From: Flavobacteriaceae bacterium
GTDB taxonomy: Bacteria; Bacteroidota; Bacteroidia; Flavobacteriales; Flavobacteriaceae
Assembly: GCA_009886625.1 (NCBI GenBank)
Contig: QXZA01000018.1
Location: 98,936-162,935, forward strand
Length of the DNA: 64,000 bases
Reading direction: 5' to 3'
The translations under genes and the position numbers were made by a program. The notes below the pieces were generated by a model, which worked only from the letters and a program-made list of their open reading frames with translations, ran no database searches and had not been told where the DNA came from. Position 1 is the stretch's first letter. Each line of letters opens with the position of its first letter. Positions 1-9,802 of this stretch are shown here, piece after piece.

Positions 1-1
1 G

Positions 2-142
2 AGAGAATCTAAATATAGAGTTTACTTACAGTGGAAACAGTTTACGTCTCCTAAAAACGAATTCTACCCCATTCCAACCTATGCGATTGAAAGATCATTC
101 AAGGATTGGGAGCCAACTTTAACCCAAGATCCTAACTACTAG
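2..142 (+). CDS. SusD/RagB-family lipoprotein, C-terminal 46 residues only (cut by window edge)
   Basis: The open frame runs in from the window edge and stops at 140-142. Its last 46 codons match the end of the complete SusD gene at 4588-6342 almost residue for residue: RES-Y--Y near the start, then FTSPKN--YPIP, AI-RSF and EPTLTQDPNY at the end. SusD proteins are surface lipoproteins that cap a SusC pore and bind the glycan or other ligand. A hairpin terminator follows directly. A second SusC/SusD pair therefore most likely lies upstream, making the downstream pair one of two paralogous uptake systems. The family call is firm because of the paralogue; the ligand is unknown. Confidence 0.85.
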   Translation, partial: RESKYRVYLQWKQFTSPKNEFYPIPTYAIERSFKDWEPTLTQDPNY

Positions 143-170
143 TAGTTTTTGAGTTAATGATAACCAAAAC

Positions 171-200
171 CACAGTGAACTCTTTCACTGTGATTTTTTT
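171..200 (+). terminator. Intrinsic terminator after the upstream SusD gene
   Basis: An 8-bp perfect stem (CACAGTGA at 171-178 with TCACTGTG at 185-192) with a 6-nt loop is followed by a run of seven T. It lies between the converging SusD tail (+) and LacI gene (-). On the minus strand the following T run is poor, so it is mainly a plus-strand terminator. Confidence 0.8.
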
Positions 201-1212
201 ATTTCAAGTTGGTTATGTTTTCTTTTGATTTTAAAAGTTCTGTGGAGAAAGTTAAGGGAAGTTTCATTTTCAAAAGATTTTGTTCATTCAAAAATGATTT
301 AATGATTTTTCCGCCCATTTTTTTCCCATTCAGCTTGATTAATTTTAAGTTTGAATGACCCCATTGTTGACCATTTAAGGGACTAAAGCTCACAATTTTA
401 ATTTTGTTGTGAAAGACAGTTTTTTGTTCATTAAAAAATTTTATTATACCCAAAGAAATAACATGATTGGGAATAAATATACCTTCAATTTCACTTTTTG
501 AGTTGTACAGAGCCTTTATAAATTCATAGGCATCGTCATCCATCTTGTTTTCAGTAATATGAACATACTTTTTTTCAAAAGGGATATTGTATTGATCTAG
601 TGCCTTTCGATATCCAATAAATTGATCAATAGATTTTTGGGAAACTAGACTATCTCTAAAAAACATAATTTTTTTACAACCGCATTTAATTAAATGTTCT
701 GTTGCAACAAAGCTCTCATTTCTTTCATCAAAGCTTATTTTATTGCAGTTTATAGACTTCGTGGTATTATCGAATAGCGTTAAAGAGGTTTTGCTTTCAA
801 TAATTTTATTTAAATGATCATAATTTATTGTATCTCTGGCTAAGGAAATAAAAATACCATCAACTTGTTGGTGCAACAGACGGTTCACCATTTTTTTCTC
901 CTTTTTTTGACTATCACCTGATTGAAGTATCACCACTAGATATCCATTTTTTGAGGCTTTTTCGATTACTCCTTCAATAAGTCCATTGTAAAAATGGTCT
1001 GTAAAGTTCGGCACAATGACACCTACTATTCTTGTCTTTTGTGTTCTGAGGTAAGCTGCTTGGATGCTGGGTGTATAGCCAACCTGCTTTGCATACTTCT
1101 TTATTTTTTTCTTGGTCTCAGCACTTATATCTGGATAATCTTGAAGTGCTTTTGATACTGTAGTAGGCGAAACATTTAATTGTTTAGCTATTTCTTTAAG
1201 TGTTATCTTCAT
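199..1212 (-). CDS. LacI/GalR-family transcriptional regulator
   Basis: This 337-residue protein has the usual LacI-family length. The N-terminus is a helix-turn-helix (about residues 3-50, with VSPTTVSKAL as the recognition-helix region), followed by the hinge region and a periplasmic-binding-protein-like effector domain starting near IVGVIVPNF (about 62-337). LacI-family regulators usually bind palindromes with a central CG and respond to sugars or sugar phosphates. The gene is divergent from the SusC/SusD operon, and a 16-bp perfect palindrome with a central CG sits in the shared intergenic region, so it probably controls that operon and itself. I infer a carbohydrate effector from the family; the sequence does not identify which sugar. 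Confidence 0.93.
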   Translation of the reverse strand: MKITLKEIAKQLNVSPTTVSKALQDYPDISAETKKKIKKYAKQVGYTPSIQAAYLRTQKTRIVGVIVPNFTDHFYNGLIEGVIEKASKNGYLVVILQSGDSQKKEKKMVNRLLHQQVDGIFISLARDTINYDHLNKIIESKTSLTLFDNTTKSINCNKISFDERNESFVATEHLIKCGCKKIMFFRDSLVSQKSIDQFIGYRKALDQYNIPFEKKYVHITENKMDDDAYEFIKALYNSKSEIEGIFIPNHVISLGIIKFFNEQKTVFHNKIKIVSFSPLNGQQWGHSNLKLIKLNGKKMGGKIIKSFLNEQNLLKMKLPLTFSTELLKSKENITNLK

Positions 1213-1264
1213 AATACTTCTTGAATTTGATAAATAAGATTATTGTGTTTAAATATGTAAGGGC

Positions 1265-1280
1265 ACTAAATCGATTTAGT
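1265..1280. promoter_or_regulatory. Candidate LacI-family operator, 16-bp perfect palindrome
   Basis: ACTAAATCGATTTAGT equals its own reverse complement and has the central CG typical of LacI/GalR operators. It lies 53 bp upstream of the regulator start on one side and about 100 bp upstream of the SusC start on the other. It is placed just ahead of a near-consensus -7 box (1294-1301), where bound repressor would block RNA polymerase. The palindrome is seen directly; its binding by the adjacent regulator is inference. Confidence 0.7.
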
Positions 1281-1293
1281 AAGCAATATTACA

Positions 1294-1301
1294 TATTTTT
1301 A
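1294..1301 (+). promoter_or_regulatory. Possible -7 promoter box for the SusC/SusD operon
   Basis: TATTTTTA differs by one base from the Bacteroidota -7 consensus TAnnTTTG. It is 14 bp downstream of the palindrome at 1265-1280 and about 80 bp upstream of the SusC start. No good -33 TTG is visible at the standard distance; the palindrome occupies that region. Tentative. Confidence 0.35.
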
Positions 1302-1383
1302 ACAAAACCTTAAGAATTTACAGAAACTATTGTTAAACTTGTTTATTGAATTATTAACTATATTTTTAACTAACTATTCTATA

Positions 1384-4300
1384 ATGAAAAAAGAGTTCTT
1401 TAAAAGGTTCCTCTATTTGATGGCTTTAATGTTATCTGTGGGAACTTATGCTCAGAATGTTACTGGTACAGTAACGAGCGACGACGGTCCTTTACCAGGG
1501 GCAACTATTCTGGTAAAAGGTACAAACAGTTTTGCTACTTCAGACTTTGATGGTAATTTTTCCATAGAAGCTTCACAAGGAGATGTTCTTGTGGTTTCCT
1601 TCGTTGGTTACACTACTCAAGAAGCTACTGTAGATGGTGATCAAATTACAATAGCCTTAGCTTTAGGAAATTTACTTGATGAAGTAATTGTAACTACAGG
1701 TTACGGAACACAATCTAAGCGTGAAATTACAGGTGCGGTAACTACGGTAGAAGCAGATGATCTTTTAGCGGTACCTGCAACAACTTTTTCACAACAACTT
1801 CAAGGTCGTGCTTCAGGTATCTCCATTATTAACGATGCAACTCCAGGTGGGGAAGCTACGGTTCGTATTCGTGGATTCGGTACTATTGGAAATAACAACC
1901 CACTTTACATTATTGATGGTGTTCCTTCACAATCACAAGGAAACCTTAACCCAAATGATATCGAGTCTTTGCAGATATTGAAAGATGCTTCTGCAGCTTC
2001 GATCTATGGAGCACGTGCATCAAATGGGGTAATCATTATCACCACCAAAAAAGGTAAAGTTGGACAAAGTCAAATTTCTTACAATTCATACTATGGATGG
2101 CAAAACACTGGTGCTGATGTTGAGGCACTAGATGCACAAGGACTTGGAGAATACTTATATCTAGCAGATTACTATGCAGGGAAAACTCCTTCACATGGTC
2201 AATATGCTTTCTCAGGAACACCAGAAAATCCTGGAGTTTCTATTCCTAACTATGTATTCCCTAGTGGTGCATCAACTGCAAATGAATCTCTTTACTCATT
2301 AACACCTGCTAATATCTATGCGATTACTGAATCAGCAGATACCAACTGGTGGGATGAAGTAACTCGTTCAAATGCACCTATCACTAGCCACCAAATTCAG
2401 GCAAGTGGAGCAACAGAATCATCTCAGTATGCATTTACTGCAAATTATTTCTCTCAAGATTCACCAGTACAATTTGTTGGGTATGAGAGAGCATCGATTC
2501 GTTTGAATTCGTCTACTAAAACCTTAGGTGATCGTCTAACTATTGGAGAGAACTTTACTCTTTCTTTAGACAACAGAAAAGGTGGATACGGTAACAATGG
2601 TGAGCAAAATGCGGTATCAGTATCGTACAAGCACCACCCATTATTGCCTGTTTATGATATTGCAGGAAACTTTGCAGGATCAAGAGGTTTGAACTTAGGG
2701 AACAACTACAACCCTTATGCTACCTTATTCAGAAACCAAGATGATAGAAGTAAGCGTTTTAGAGCTTTCGGTAGTGTATTTGCTGAAATGAGAATTGCAG
2801 ATAAAATTACTGCTAAATCAACATTTGGTTTTGATGTAGTAGGTAGAAGAGGTCTATATATTGGACGTCCACAGCCGGAATATGTTGAAGGAAACTTCAT
2901 TAACGGTTCTACTTCTTTATTCCAACAATCGTATCAGTGGAACTTCACAAATACAATTGGGTACAAAGAAACATTCAATGATATTCACAAAGTTGAAGCT
3001 CTAGTTGGAGTGGAGGCTATTGAAGCATTTGGAGAAGAGTTTGGAGCTGGTAGACAGCGTTTCCCATTTGAAACAACTGGAATTATCAGCTATTTAAGTG
3101 CTGGTAACCAAGGAACTTCTTCCAACTACGGGTATTCTCAAGTTGACTATGCTTTATGGTCACAGTTCGCTAAGTTGAACTACGGTTATGGTGATAAGTA
3201 TTTAGCTCAGGTAATTGTACGTAATGATGCATCTTCTAGATTTAAAGCGGCTACTGCAAGTGCAGTATTCCCTGCCTTTAGTTTAGGATGGAGAATATCA
3301 GAGGAAGACTTCATGAGCGGCCTTACTTTTATTGATGACTTAAAAATACGTTATGGTTGGGGCCAAACGGGTAACCAAGAAATTGGAGACTACAACGCTT
3401 ATACTTCATATCAGTCAACGTCATTTAACTCCTCTTACCCAATTGATGGTAATGCAACTTCTGCAACACCAGGTTATAACGCTGCAACATACGGTAATCC
3501 GAATGCAAAGTGGGAAACAACAACTTCAAACAACATTGGATTTGATGCTTCTATGTTAGACCGTAAATTGTCAATAGAGTTTGATCTTTGGAATAGAAGA
3601 ACAACAGACCTTTTATTAAATGTTCCTATTGCATATGGAGCAGGTGATGGAGGAGCTCCAGCACTTAACATTGGAGAGATGTTAAATGAAGGATTTGATA
3701 TTGGACTTAACTTTAGTGATCAAAAAGGTGACTTTGGATACAGTATTGGTGCAAACCTTTCTCAATACAAAAATGAGATCATCAAGTTAGATGAGTTTGG
3801 TACTCCTATTTTTGGATACAACTCTCGTGTGCCTGCTGTTTCTATTACAGAAGTAGGGTCTCCAATTTCAATGTTCTATGGATTCCAAACAGAAGGGATT
3901 TTCCAAACGCAAGCTGAAGCAGATGCTTGGCCAGCTTATGGTGCATACAATGCTCCTGGGAAATTTAAAATCACTGATGTGAACAGGGATGGTGAAATCA
4001 ACGATGATGACCGTACACAAATTGGTAATCCACACCCTGACTTTGTATATGGGATCAATTTGAACCTTTCATACAAGAACTTAAACTTGAATGTATTTGG
4101 AAACGGATCTCAAGGAAACGACTTGTATAACTATGTACGTTATTTTGCTGACTTTAACACGTTCCAAGGTAACCGATCAGTTCGTGCTTTAAGAGATGCA
4201 TGGCAACCTAGCAACCCATCGGCTCCTAAAAGTCAGTGGACTGCTGCCAATCCAAATGCTACCTCTCCAATCATGGATGCAAATGACCAAGTTAGTAGTA

Positions 4301-4569
4301 GAACTTCTACTTACTTGATCGAGGACGGTTCTTATTTCCGTTTGAAAAATATACAGTTAACTTACACTTTTGGAGATGCAATTAAAGATGCTCTTGGAAT
4401 TACAGGTGGACAAGTTTACTTACAAGGACAAAACTTAGTTACTATAACTAATTACACGGGTACTAATCCTGAAATTCAAACAGGTGCGGATACCACATTA
4501 GGTTTTGATGGAGGATTTATGCCGGTTTCTAAAACAGTGATTTTAGGATTGAATCTTAATTTATTTTAA
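1384..4569 (+). CDS. SusC/RagA-family TonB-linked outer-membrane transporter
   Basis: I place the start at ATG 1384 (MKKEFFKRF), which gives a clean 24-residue signal peptide ending TYAQ. An in-frame ATG 54 bp upstream would add a hydrophobic stretch that does not look like a signal sequence. The 1061-residue protein has a carboxypeptidase-regulatory-like domain (about 24-100), the EVIVTTGYG segment (from residue 100), a plug domain ending at GVIIITTKKG (about 216-224) and a long C-terminal beta-barrel. SusC proteins form a TonB-driven pore in complex with SusD and import oligosaccharides or peptides. SusD follows after 18 bp. The substrate cannot be read from the sequence, but the LacI regulator and the SLC45-like carrier nearby favour a sugar. 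Confidence 0.96.
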   Translation: MKKEFFKRFLYLMALMLSVGTYAQNVTGTVTSDDGPLPGATILVKGTNSFATSDFDGNFSIEASQGDVLVVSFVGYTTQEATVDGDQITIALALGNLLDEVIVTTGYGTQSKREITGAVTTVEADDLLAVPATTFSQQLQGRASGISIINDATPGGEATVRIRGFGTIGNNNPLYIIDGVPSQSQGNLNPNDIESLQILKDASAASIYGARASNGVIIITTKKGKVGQSQISYNSYYGWQNTGADVEALDAQGLGEYLYLADYYAGKTPSHGQYAFSGTPENPGVSIPNYVFPSGASTANESLYSLTPANIYAITESADTNWWDEVTRSNAPITSHQIQASGATESSQYAFTANYFSQDSPVQFVGYERASIRLNSSTKTLGDRLTIGENFTLSLDNRKGGYGNNGEQNAVSVSYKHHPLLPVYDIAGNFAGSRGLNLGNNYNPYATLFRNQDDRSKRFRAFGSVFAEMRIADKITAKSTFGFDVVGRRGLYIGRPQPEYVEGNFINGSTSLFQQSYQWNFTNTIGYKETFNDIHKVEALVGVEAIEAFGEEFGAGRQRFPFETTGIISYLSAGNQGTSSNYGYSQVDYALWSQFAKLNYGYGDKYLAQVIVRNDASSRFKAATASAVFPAFSLGWRISEEDFMSGLTFIDDLKIRYGWGQTGNQEIGDYNAYTSYQSTSFNSSYPIDGNATSATPGYNAATYGNPNAKWETTTSNNIGFDASMLDRKLSIEFDLWNRRTTDLLLNVPIAYGAGDGGAPALNIGEMLNEGFDIGLNFSDQKGDFGYSIGANLSQYKNEIIKLDEFGTPIFGYNSRVPAVSITEVGSPISMFYGFQTEGIFQTQAEADAWPAYGAYNAPGKFKITDVNRDGEINDDDRTQIGNPHPDFVYGINLNLSYKNLNLNVFGNGSQGNDLYNYVRYFADFNTFQGNRSVRALRDAWQPSNPSAPKSQWTAANPNATSPIMDANDQVSSRTSTYLIEDGSYFRLKNIQLTYTFGDAIKDALGITGGQVYLQGQNLVTITNYTGTNPEIQTGADTTLGFDGGFMPVSKTVILGLNLNLF

Positions 4570-4587
4570 TATTAAATATCAAGAAAA

Positions 4588-6342
4588 ATGAAAAAACTTA
4601 AATTATTATTAATCGCATCGATTGGAATAATTGCAATTACAGCTAGTTGTAATGATGACTTCCTATTGAAAGAGCCTTTAGGCCAAATTGCGGGACCTTC
4701 TTTAAATAACGCCGAAGGTGTGGAAGGAAAACTTATTGCCGCATACCGTACCCTTTCAGGGCAAGGTATGAACGGTGGTGGTACCTGGTACTACGATATT
4801 CACGGATGGATTTTTGGAAGTATTGCTTCTGACAACGCTGTGAAAGGAACTGATGCTGGTGACCAGCCTGAACACTCATTTATTGAGGCATATGATTTTA
4901 CTACATTTAATGATCACATTAAAGACAAGTGGAGATCTGTGTACTGGGGTATGGCTAGAGCTAACGAGGTAATTGATGCTGTAGCTGAAGCTGCAGAAGG
5001 AGATGATCCATTAGATGCAGCTCGTTCGGCACAAGTCATCGCTGAAGCACGTTTTTTAAGAGGTTTCCACGCTTTACAGGCTCAGTTACACTTCCGTAAT
5101 CCTGCCTATGTAGATGAAACAGCTTATGATGTAAATGATGTTGAGAGTTCTAAAGTTGCTAATGGAGGTCAAATTTGGGATCAAATCATTGCAGACTTTT
5201 CTGCAGCAGCTGCAGCACTTCCTGCTACACAAGCCGAGGTTGGTAGAGCAACTAGTTGGGCAGCGAAAGCTTTCTTAGCAAAAACTCACATGCACACAGG
5301 AGATGCTGGAAAAATTTCAGCAGCAATCCCAGTTTTGGAAGATATCGTAAATAACGGTCCTTTCTCATTAGTTGCTAAATACGAAGACAATCATTTAGTT
5401 GCTACTCGTAACAACTCGGAGTCTATTTTTGAAATTCAATATGCTATTTCTAGTGGAGATGATCAAAACTCTAATAAAGGAGTAGGTCTTGCACATCCAT
5501 ATATTTCTCCTTGGGGATGTTGTGGTTTCTGGCAAGCAACACAAGATATGGTTGATGTTCATCATACAAATGCTGATGGTTTACCTTGGTTAGGAGGAGA
5601 ATGGAAATCAGTTCATATTACTAATCCTAATGGAGCAAATATTGGAGAGCCTATCGGGAATCCTTCAGTAGATCCTCGTTTAGACCACTCTGTTGGCCGT
5701 CCTGGTATTTTGTACAAAAATCACCATATCATGCAAGTAGATTACGTTCGTGATCTTACATATGCAGGCCCTTATTTTTCTAAAAAGCATGTTGGTGAGC
5801 CAGAAGCTTTTGGAGTTGGTGGTTGGGGTAACCTTACAGCAAATAACTACCGTATCATGAGATTATCTATGGTGAAATTATGGTTAGCTGAAGCATATGT
5901 TGAGGCAGGTCGTTTAGAAGATGCTAGAGCTCAGGTAAATGATATAAGACGTCGTGCAGCTAATCCTGCAGGTTTTGTTCCTGAAGCAATTCAAGGAGCA
6001 ACACGTACTGAATACACAACTACTGCAAATCCAGCTGCTAACTACAATATTAAAGAATATACAGCTGCATGGACAAGTGCTTCAGTTGCTCGTACTGCAG
6101 TTAGAATGGAGACACGTATTGAGTTTGCAATGGAAGGTCATCGTTTCTTTGATCTTCAAAGATGGGGTGTAATGGGAACTGTTTTAAACGAATATCTCAC
6201 GAGAGAGTCCAGATATAGAATTTACCTTCAAGGTAAATCCTTTACTTCACCTAAAAACGATTACTATCCAATTCCACAACAGGCAATTGATCGTTCATTC
6301 GTTGAAGGAGAGCCAACTTTAACACAAGATCCTAACTACTAG
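4588..6342 (+). CDS. SusD/RagB-family nutrient-binding outer-membrane lipoprotein
   Basis: This 584-residue protein starts with a lipoprotein signal (lipobox cysteine at residue 21, ITASC) followed by acidic residues, a common surface-export context in Bacteroidota. It has the SusD-like N-terminal region (about 25-230, with the ARFLRGFHALQAQ helix) and the C-terminal RagB/SusD domain, including the conserved R-E-RIEFAMEGHRFFDLQRW segment (about 510-530) and the EPTLTQDPNY end. It is the partner of the SusC pore 18 bp upstream and shares its C-terminus with the truncated SusD at the window start. A strong terminator follows. Confidence 0.95.
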   Translation: MKKLKLLLIASIGIIAITASCNDDFLLKEPLGQIAGPSLNNAEGVEGKLIAAYRTLSGQGMNGGGTWYYDIHGWIFGSIASDNAVKGTDAGDQPEHSFIEAYDFTTFNDHIKDKWRSVYWGMARANEVIDAVAEAAEGDDPLDAARSAQVIAEARFLRGFHALQAQLHFRNPAYVDETAYDVNDVESSKVANGGQIWDQIIADFSAAAAALPATQAEVGRATSWAAKAFLAKTHMHTGDAGKISAAIPVLEDIVNNGPFSLVAKYEDNHLVATRNNSESIFEIQYAISSGDDQNSNKGVGLAHPYISPWGCCGFWQATQDMVDVHHTNADGLPWLGGEWKSVHITNPNGANIGEPIGNPSVDPRLDHSVGRPGILYKNHHIMQVDYVRDLTYAGPYFSKKHVGEPEAFGVGGWGNLTANNYRIMRLSMVKLWLAEAYVEAGRLEDARAQVNDIRRRAANPAGFVPEAIQGATRTEYTTTANPAANYNIKEYTAAWTSASVARTAVRMETRIEFAMEGHRFFDLQRWGVMGTVLNEYLTRESRYRIYLQGKSFTSPKNDYYPIPQQAIDRSFVEGEPTLTQDPNY

Positions 6343-6368
6343 TAGTTATTAAATTTGTAAAGTAAAAG

Positions 6369-6403
6369 ACCATGGGGTATATTTATCCCATGGTTTTTTT
6401 TTT
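6369..6403 (+). terminator. Intrinsic terminator after SusD
   Basis: An 8-bp perfect stem (ACCATGGG at 6369-6376 with CCCATGGT at 6387-6394) and a 10-nt loop are followed by an unbroken run of T to 6403. It ends only 14 bp before the next gene's ATG, so that gene is likely expressed by partial read-through, giving more SusCD than downstream product. Confidence 0.85.
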
Positions 6404-6417
6404 AGAATAAATTCAAT

Positions 6418-9400
6418 ATGAAAACATCCTACAAGATTAATGTAATTAGCTTTATATTACTTATTTTAATTTTCTCGTGTACACAAAGACGCGAAACTTT
6501 ATTTAGTAGGATAGATTCAGACAAAACACATGTCACGTTTGCCAATATTATTACCGAATCAGATTCCTTTAATATTCTAACCAATGAATATATTTTTAAC
6601 GGAGGGGGTGTAGCTGTTTCAGATTTTAACAATGACGGACTCCCTGATTTGTTTTTTACCGGAAATATGGTGACTAACAGACTTTATTTAAATGAAGGAA
6701 ATTTGAACTTCAAAGATATTACAGAGGACTCAAATTTAAACTTTGCTGATTTTTGGTCTACTGGAATTGCTATAGCAGATTTAAATGAAGACGGTTTAAT
6801 GGACATTTATGTTTGTACTGCGATGCACAAGGAAAACAGAACCAATAGGCTGTATATAAACCAAGGAATGTCTGATAAAGGAATTCCAACTTTTCTAGAA
6901 CAAGCAGCTGCCTATGGTGTAAATGATTCTGGAAACAGTATGGCAGCTACATTTATTGATTATGATAAAGATGGTGATCTAGACCTTTATGTGGTAAATA
7001 ATGAACAAAATGAAAGCATACCCACAAACTATCGAAAGAAAGTTATGGATGGTTCTGCAATCAGTAATGACAAATTATACAAAAATGATGGAGAAGGAAG
7101 GTTTACAGACGTTACTCTTGAAGCTGGAATCGTAATTGAAGGCTATGGACTGAGTGTAACACCCGTAGATGTTAACAAAGATCAATGGATAGACCTATTT
7201 ATAACCAATGACTATCTGACTAACGACCTACTTTACATAAATCAGAAAGATGGAACCTTTAAAAATGAAATTGAAAATTCATTGTTACACCAAAGTAAGT
7301 TTTCTATGGGATCAGATGCAGCTGATTTTAACAATGACGGCTATTCTGATTTAATTTCACTTGACATGTTGGGTGAAAGTCACGAACGAAAAAAAACAAC
7401 TATTGCAAAGAGTTCTTTTTTTCAAAACGTGATGAACAAAAAATGGGGTTATCAAGATCAGCATATGCGTAATATGCTTTTTAAAAATAATGGAAATAGA
7501 CTTCCATTTACTGAAATTGGTCAATACGCTGGAGTTTACCAGACAGATTGGAGTTGGTCTCCATTGTTTGCAGATATTGATTATGATGGAAAAAAGGATT
7601 TATTGATAACCAACGGATTTCCTCGTGATATTACTGATATGGATTTTGCTAATTATCGTTTAAATGAAGGAGTTTATACGAGTATATCAAAACTATTGGA
7701 TTCTATTCCTATTATTAAAATCCCAAATTATGCATTTAAAAATAATGGTGATTTAACTTTTGAAGATATAGGTCAAGAATGGGGGTTAAATATTCCTTCT
7801 TTTTCAAATGGTGCTGTTTTTAGTGATCTTGACCTGGATGGAGATTTAGATTATGTAGTAAACAATATAAATGACGAGGCTTTCATATTCAAAAATAATT
7901 TAACCACTGCAGCTCCTGAAACCAAATACTTGCAAATAGAGTTGGTAGGATCAAAACAAAACGTCAATGCCTTGGGTGCAAATGTGGTTGTTCGTTTCAA
8001 TGACGGAAGCTTTCAGTTTCATGAACAGCAACTTTCTAGAGGTTATATGTCCTCTGTAGATCCCATACTATATTTTGGGATTCCATCAGACAAAAATGTT
8101 TCTTCAATTGAAGTTCTATGGCCCGACAGTAGTTTTTCAAGCCTCGAAGGACCAACATTAAATCAAAGACATACAATTTACCAAAAAGAAGCCACAGCGA
8201 TTCAAAACCTTGCTTATCCATTTGTAGAGGAACCAAAGCAATATTCTTATGCTGAAGTTGCTACCAAATATGGAATTGAATATGTTCATGAAGAAAAAAA
8301 TGTTCAAGACTTTTTTAATCAACGACTTTTACCTCACAAACTATCACAAAACGGACCTTGTCTTGCAATTGGAGACATTAATGGAGATGGAAAAGAAGAT
8401 TTTATTGTTGGAAGTGCTGCAGGGTTTAGCCCTGTGATTTATACTCAAAACCAATCAAATCAATTTAAGTCAACACCACTTTTCAATGCACTTGATGATA
8501 AAAATTATGAGGTTGAAAGTATGACCTTAATTGATATTGATAATGATAATGATCTTGATTTATACTTAGTCTCTGGAGGAAACCAATTTGATGTAGATTC
8601 AGAGTTTTATCAAGACCGATTGTTGTTAAATAACGGTAATGGTATTTTTAAATGGGATAAGACTTTACTTCCTAAACTAACTTCCAACGGTTGTGTTGTT
8701 CGCCCAATGGATTACGATCAAGACGGTTTTGTTGACTTGTTTATTGGAGGACATAATAAACCAAAAGCATTTCCACTTTCTGATTCAAGCTACTTACTTA
8801 AGAATTATAATGGACGTTTTAAAGAGGTTTCTGAACAAGTATTCCCTGAGCTTTCAGAGCTTGGACTGGTTACAGATGCTCAGTGGGCCGATATTAATCA
8901 AGATGGATTTCACGATTTGATTATTGTTGGTGAATACAGTCCAATTTCTGTTTTTTTGAATACCTCTGGCAAATTTGAAGCCTTATCCTCAAAAGTTTTA
9001 GAGGAAGCTTTCGGATTATGGCGTGCTATTGAGCCCATTGATATAGATTCAGATGGCGACACGGATTTCCTTATAGGAAACCTTGGTAAAAATAATATGT
9101 ACAACGTTAGACCAGAGACTCCTTTATTGATTTCAACAAAAGATATAGATGGTAATGGGAGTGTGGATCCACTTATTTTTACTTCCCAACAAAACAGCAA
9201 AGGAGAATGGGATCAATTTCCTGCTCAGTTTTGGGATAACTTAAATCAGCAAAGCCCTTATTTTAGAAAAGAATTCACTTCTTATCATGCTTTTTCAAAG
9301 GCAAATATTGATTATTATAGAAAGAAAGAATTTCTTTCTAAAGAAGAGTCCTTGCAAGCAAATTTAGATGTTTCACTATGGGTGGAAAATTTGGGAGAAG

Positions 9401-9732
9401 GTCAATTTAGAATTAATCCATTACCTGAGGCACTTCAACTAGGTCCTATAAACGATTTTTTAATGCTTAATGAAGAGGGTGAAAACAACATTTTTGTAAT
9501 CGGAAATGATTTTGGTGGACCTCCATTTGAAGGTAATTTTGATGGTTTTCAGGGCACTGTAATGAACTGGGATAATAAAAACAGGAAATTCAATGTTGCT
9601 CTAGCACAAAAATCTGGGTTTCATGTTTTTAAAGATGCTAAGGAAATCGGAGTTGTCACTCTAGCCAATAACAAAAAATTAATATTAGTCACACAAAATC
9701 AAGATCGTCTGCTTGTTTTCGAGAAAAATTAA
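6418..9732 (+). CDS. FG-GAP/VCBS-repeat, ASPIC/UnbV-type surface lipoprotein (CRTAC1-like)
   Basis: This 1104-residue protein has a lipobox cysteine at residue 21 (ILIFSC). Two blocks of calcium-binding FG-GAP/VCBS repeats (about 60-500 and 640-1000) show many D-x-D-x-DG-x-x-D-L/I motifs, such as DFNNDGLPDLFF and DYDKDGDLDLYV. Between them, about 514-590, lies an ASPIC/UnbV-like segment (GANVVVRF, QQLSRGYMSS, LHFGIP-like YFGIP, VEVLWP-like). Proteins of this build are common beside SusC/SusD genes in Bacteroidota but their role is not established; beta-propeller adhesion or ligand handling is a guess. The gene follows a terminator by 14 bp and precedes the haloperoxidase-like gene. Confidence 0.9.
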   Translation: MKTSYKINVISFILLILIFSCTQRRETLFSRIDSDKTHVTFANIITESDSFNILTNEYIFNGGGVAVSDFNNDGLPDLFFTGNMVTNRLYLNEGNLNFKDITEDSNLNFADFWSTGIAIADLNEDGLMDIYVCTAMHKENRTNRLYINQGMSDKGIPTFLEQAAAYGVNDSGNSMAATFIDYDKDGDLDLYVVNNEQNESIPTNYRKKVMDGSAISNDKLYKNDGEGRFTDVTLEAGIVIEGYGLSVTPVDVNKDQWIDLFITNDYLTNDLLYINQKDGTFKNEIENSLLHQSKFSMGSDAADFNNDGYSDLISLDMLGESHERKKTTIAKSSFFQNVMNKKWGYQDQHMRNMLFKNNGNRLPFTEIGQYAGVYQTDWSWSPLFADIDYDGKKDLLITNGFPRDITDMDFANYRLNEGVYTSISKLLDSIPIIKIPNYAFKNNGDLTFEDIGQEWGLNIPSFSNGAVFSDLDLDGDLDYVVNNINDEAFIFKNNLTTAAPETKYLQIELVGSKQNVNALGANVVVRFNDGSFQFHEQQLSRGYMSSVDPILYFGIPSDKNVSSIEVLWPDSSFSSLEGPTLNQRHTIYQKEATAIQNLAYPFVEEPKQYSYAEVATKYGIEYVHEEKNVQDFFNQRLLPHKLSQNGPCLAIGDINGDGKEDFIVGSAAGFSPVIYTQNQSNQFKSTPLFNALDDKNYEVESMTLIDIDNDNDLDLYLVSGGNQFDVDSEFYQDRLLLNNGNGIFKWDKTLLPKLTSNGCVVRPMDYDQDGFVDLFIGGHNKPKAFPLSDSSYLLKNYNGRFKEVSEQVFPELSELGLVTDAQWADINQDGFHDLIIVGEYSPISVFLNTSGKFEALSSKVLEEAFGLWRAIEPIDIDSDGDTDFLIGNLGKNNMYNVRPETPLLISTKDIDGNGSVDPLIFTSQQNSKGEWDQFPAQFWDNLNQQSPYFRKEFTSYHAFSKANIDYYRKKEFLSKEESLQANLDVSLWVENLGEGQFRINPLPEALQLGPINDFLMLNEEGENNIFVIGNDFGGPPFEGNFDGFQGTVMNWDNKNRKFNVALAQKSGFHVFKDAKEIGVVTLANNKKLILVTQNQDRLLVFEKN

Positions 9733-9802
9733 GGTTTAATGGGTGTGTGGTTAAAGTTTAATCTGAAGCGTTTCCTCTACTTCTTTGTTATGAAAAAGAG
9801 TA

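Noticed and set aside
1330..1383. Upstream in-frame ATG for SusC
   Set aside because: It adds a second hydrophobic segment before a clean signal peptide; the ATG at 1384 gives a standard N-terminus.
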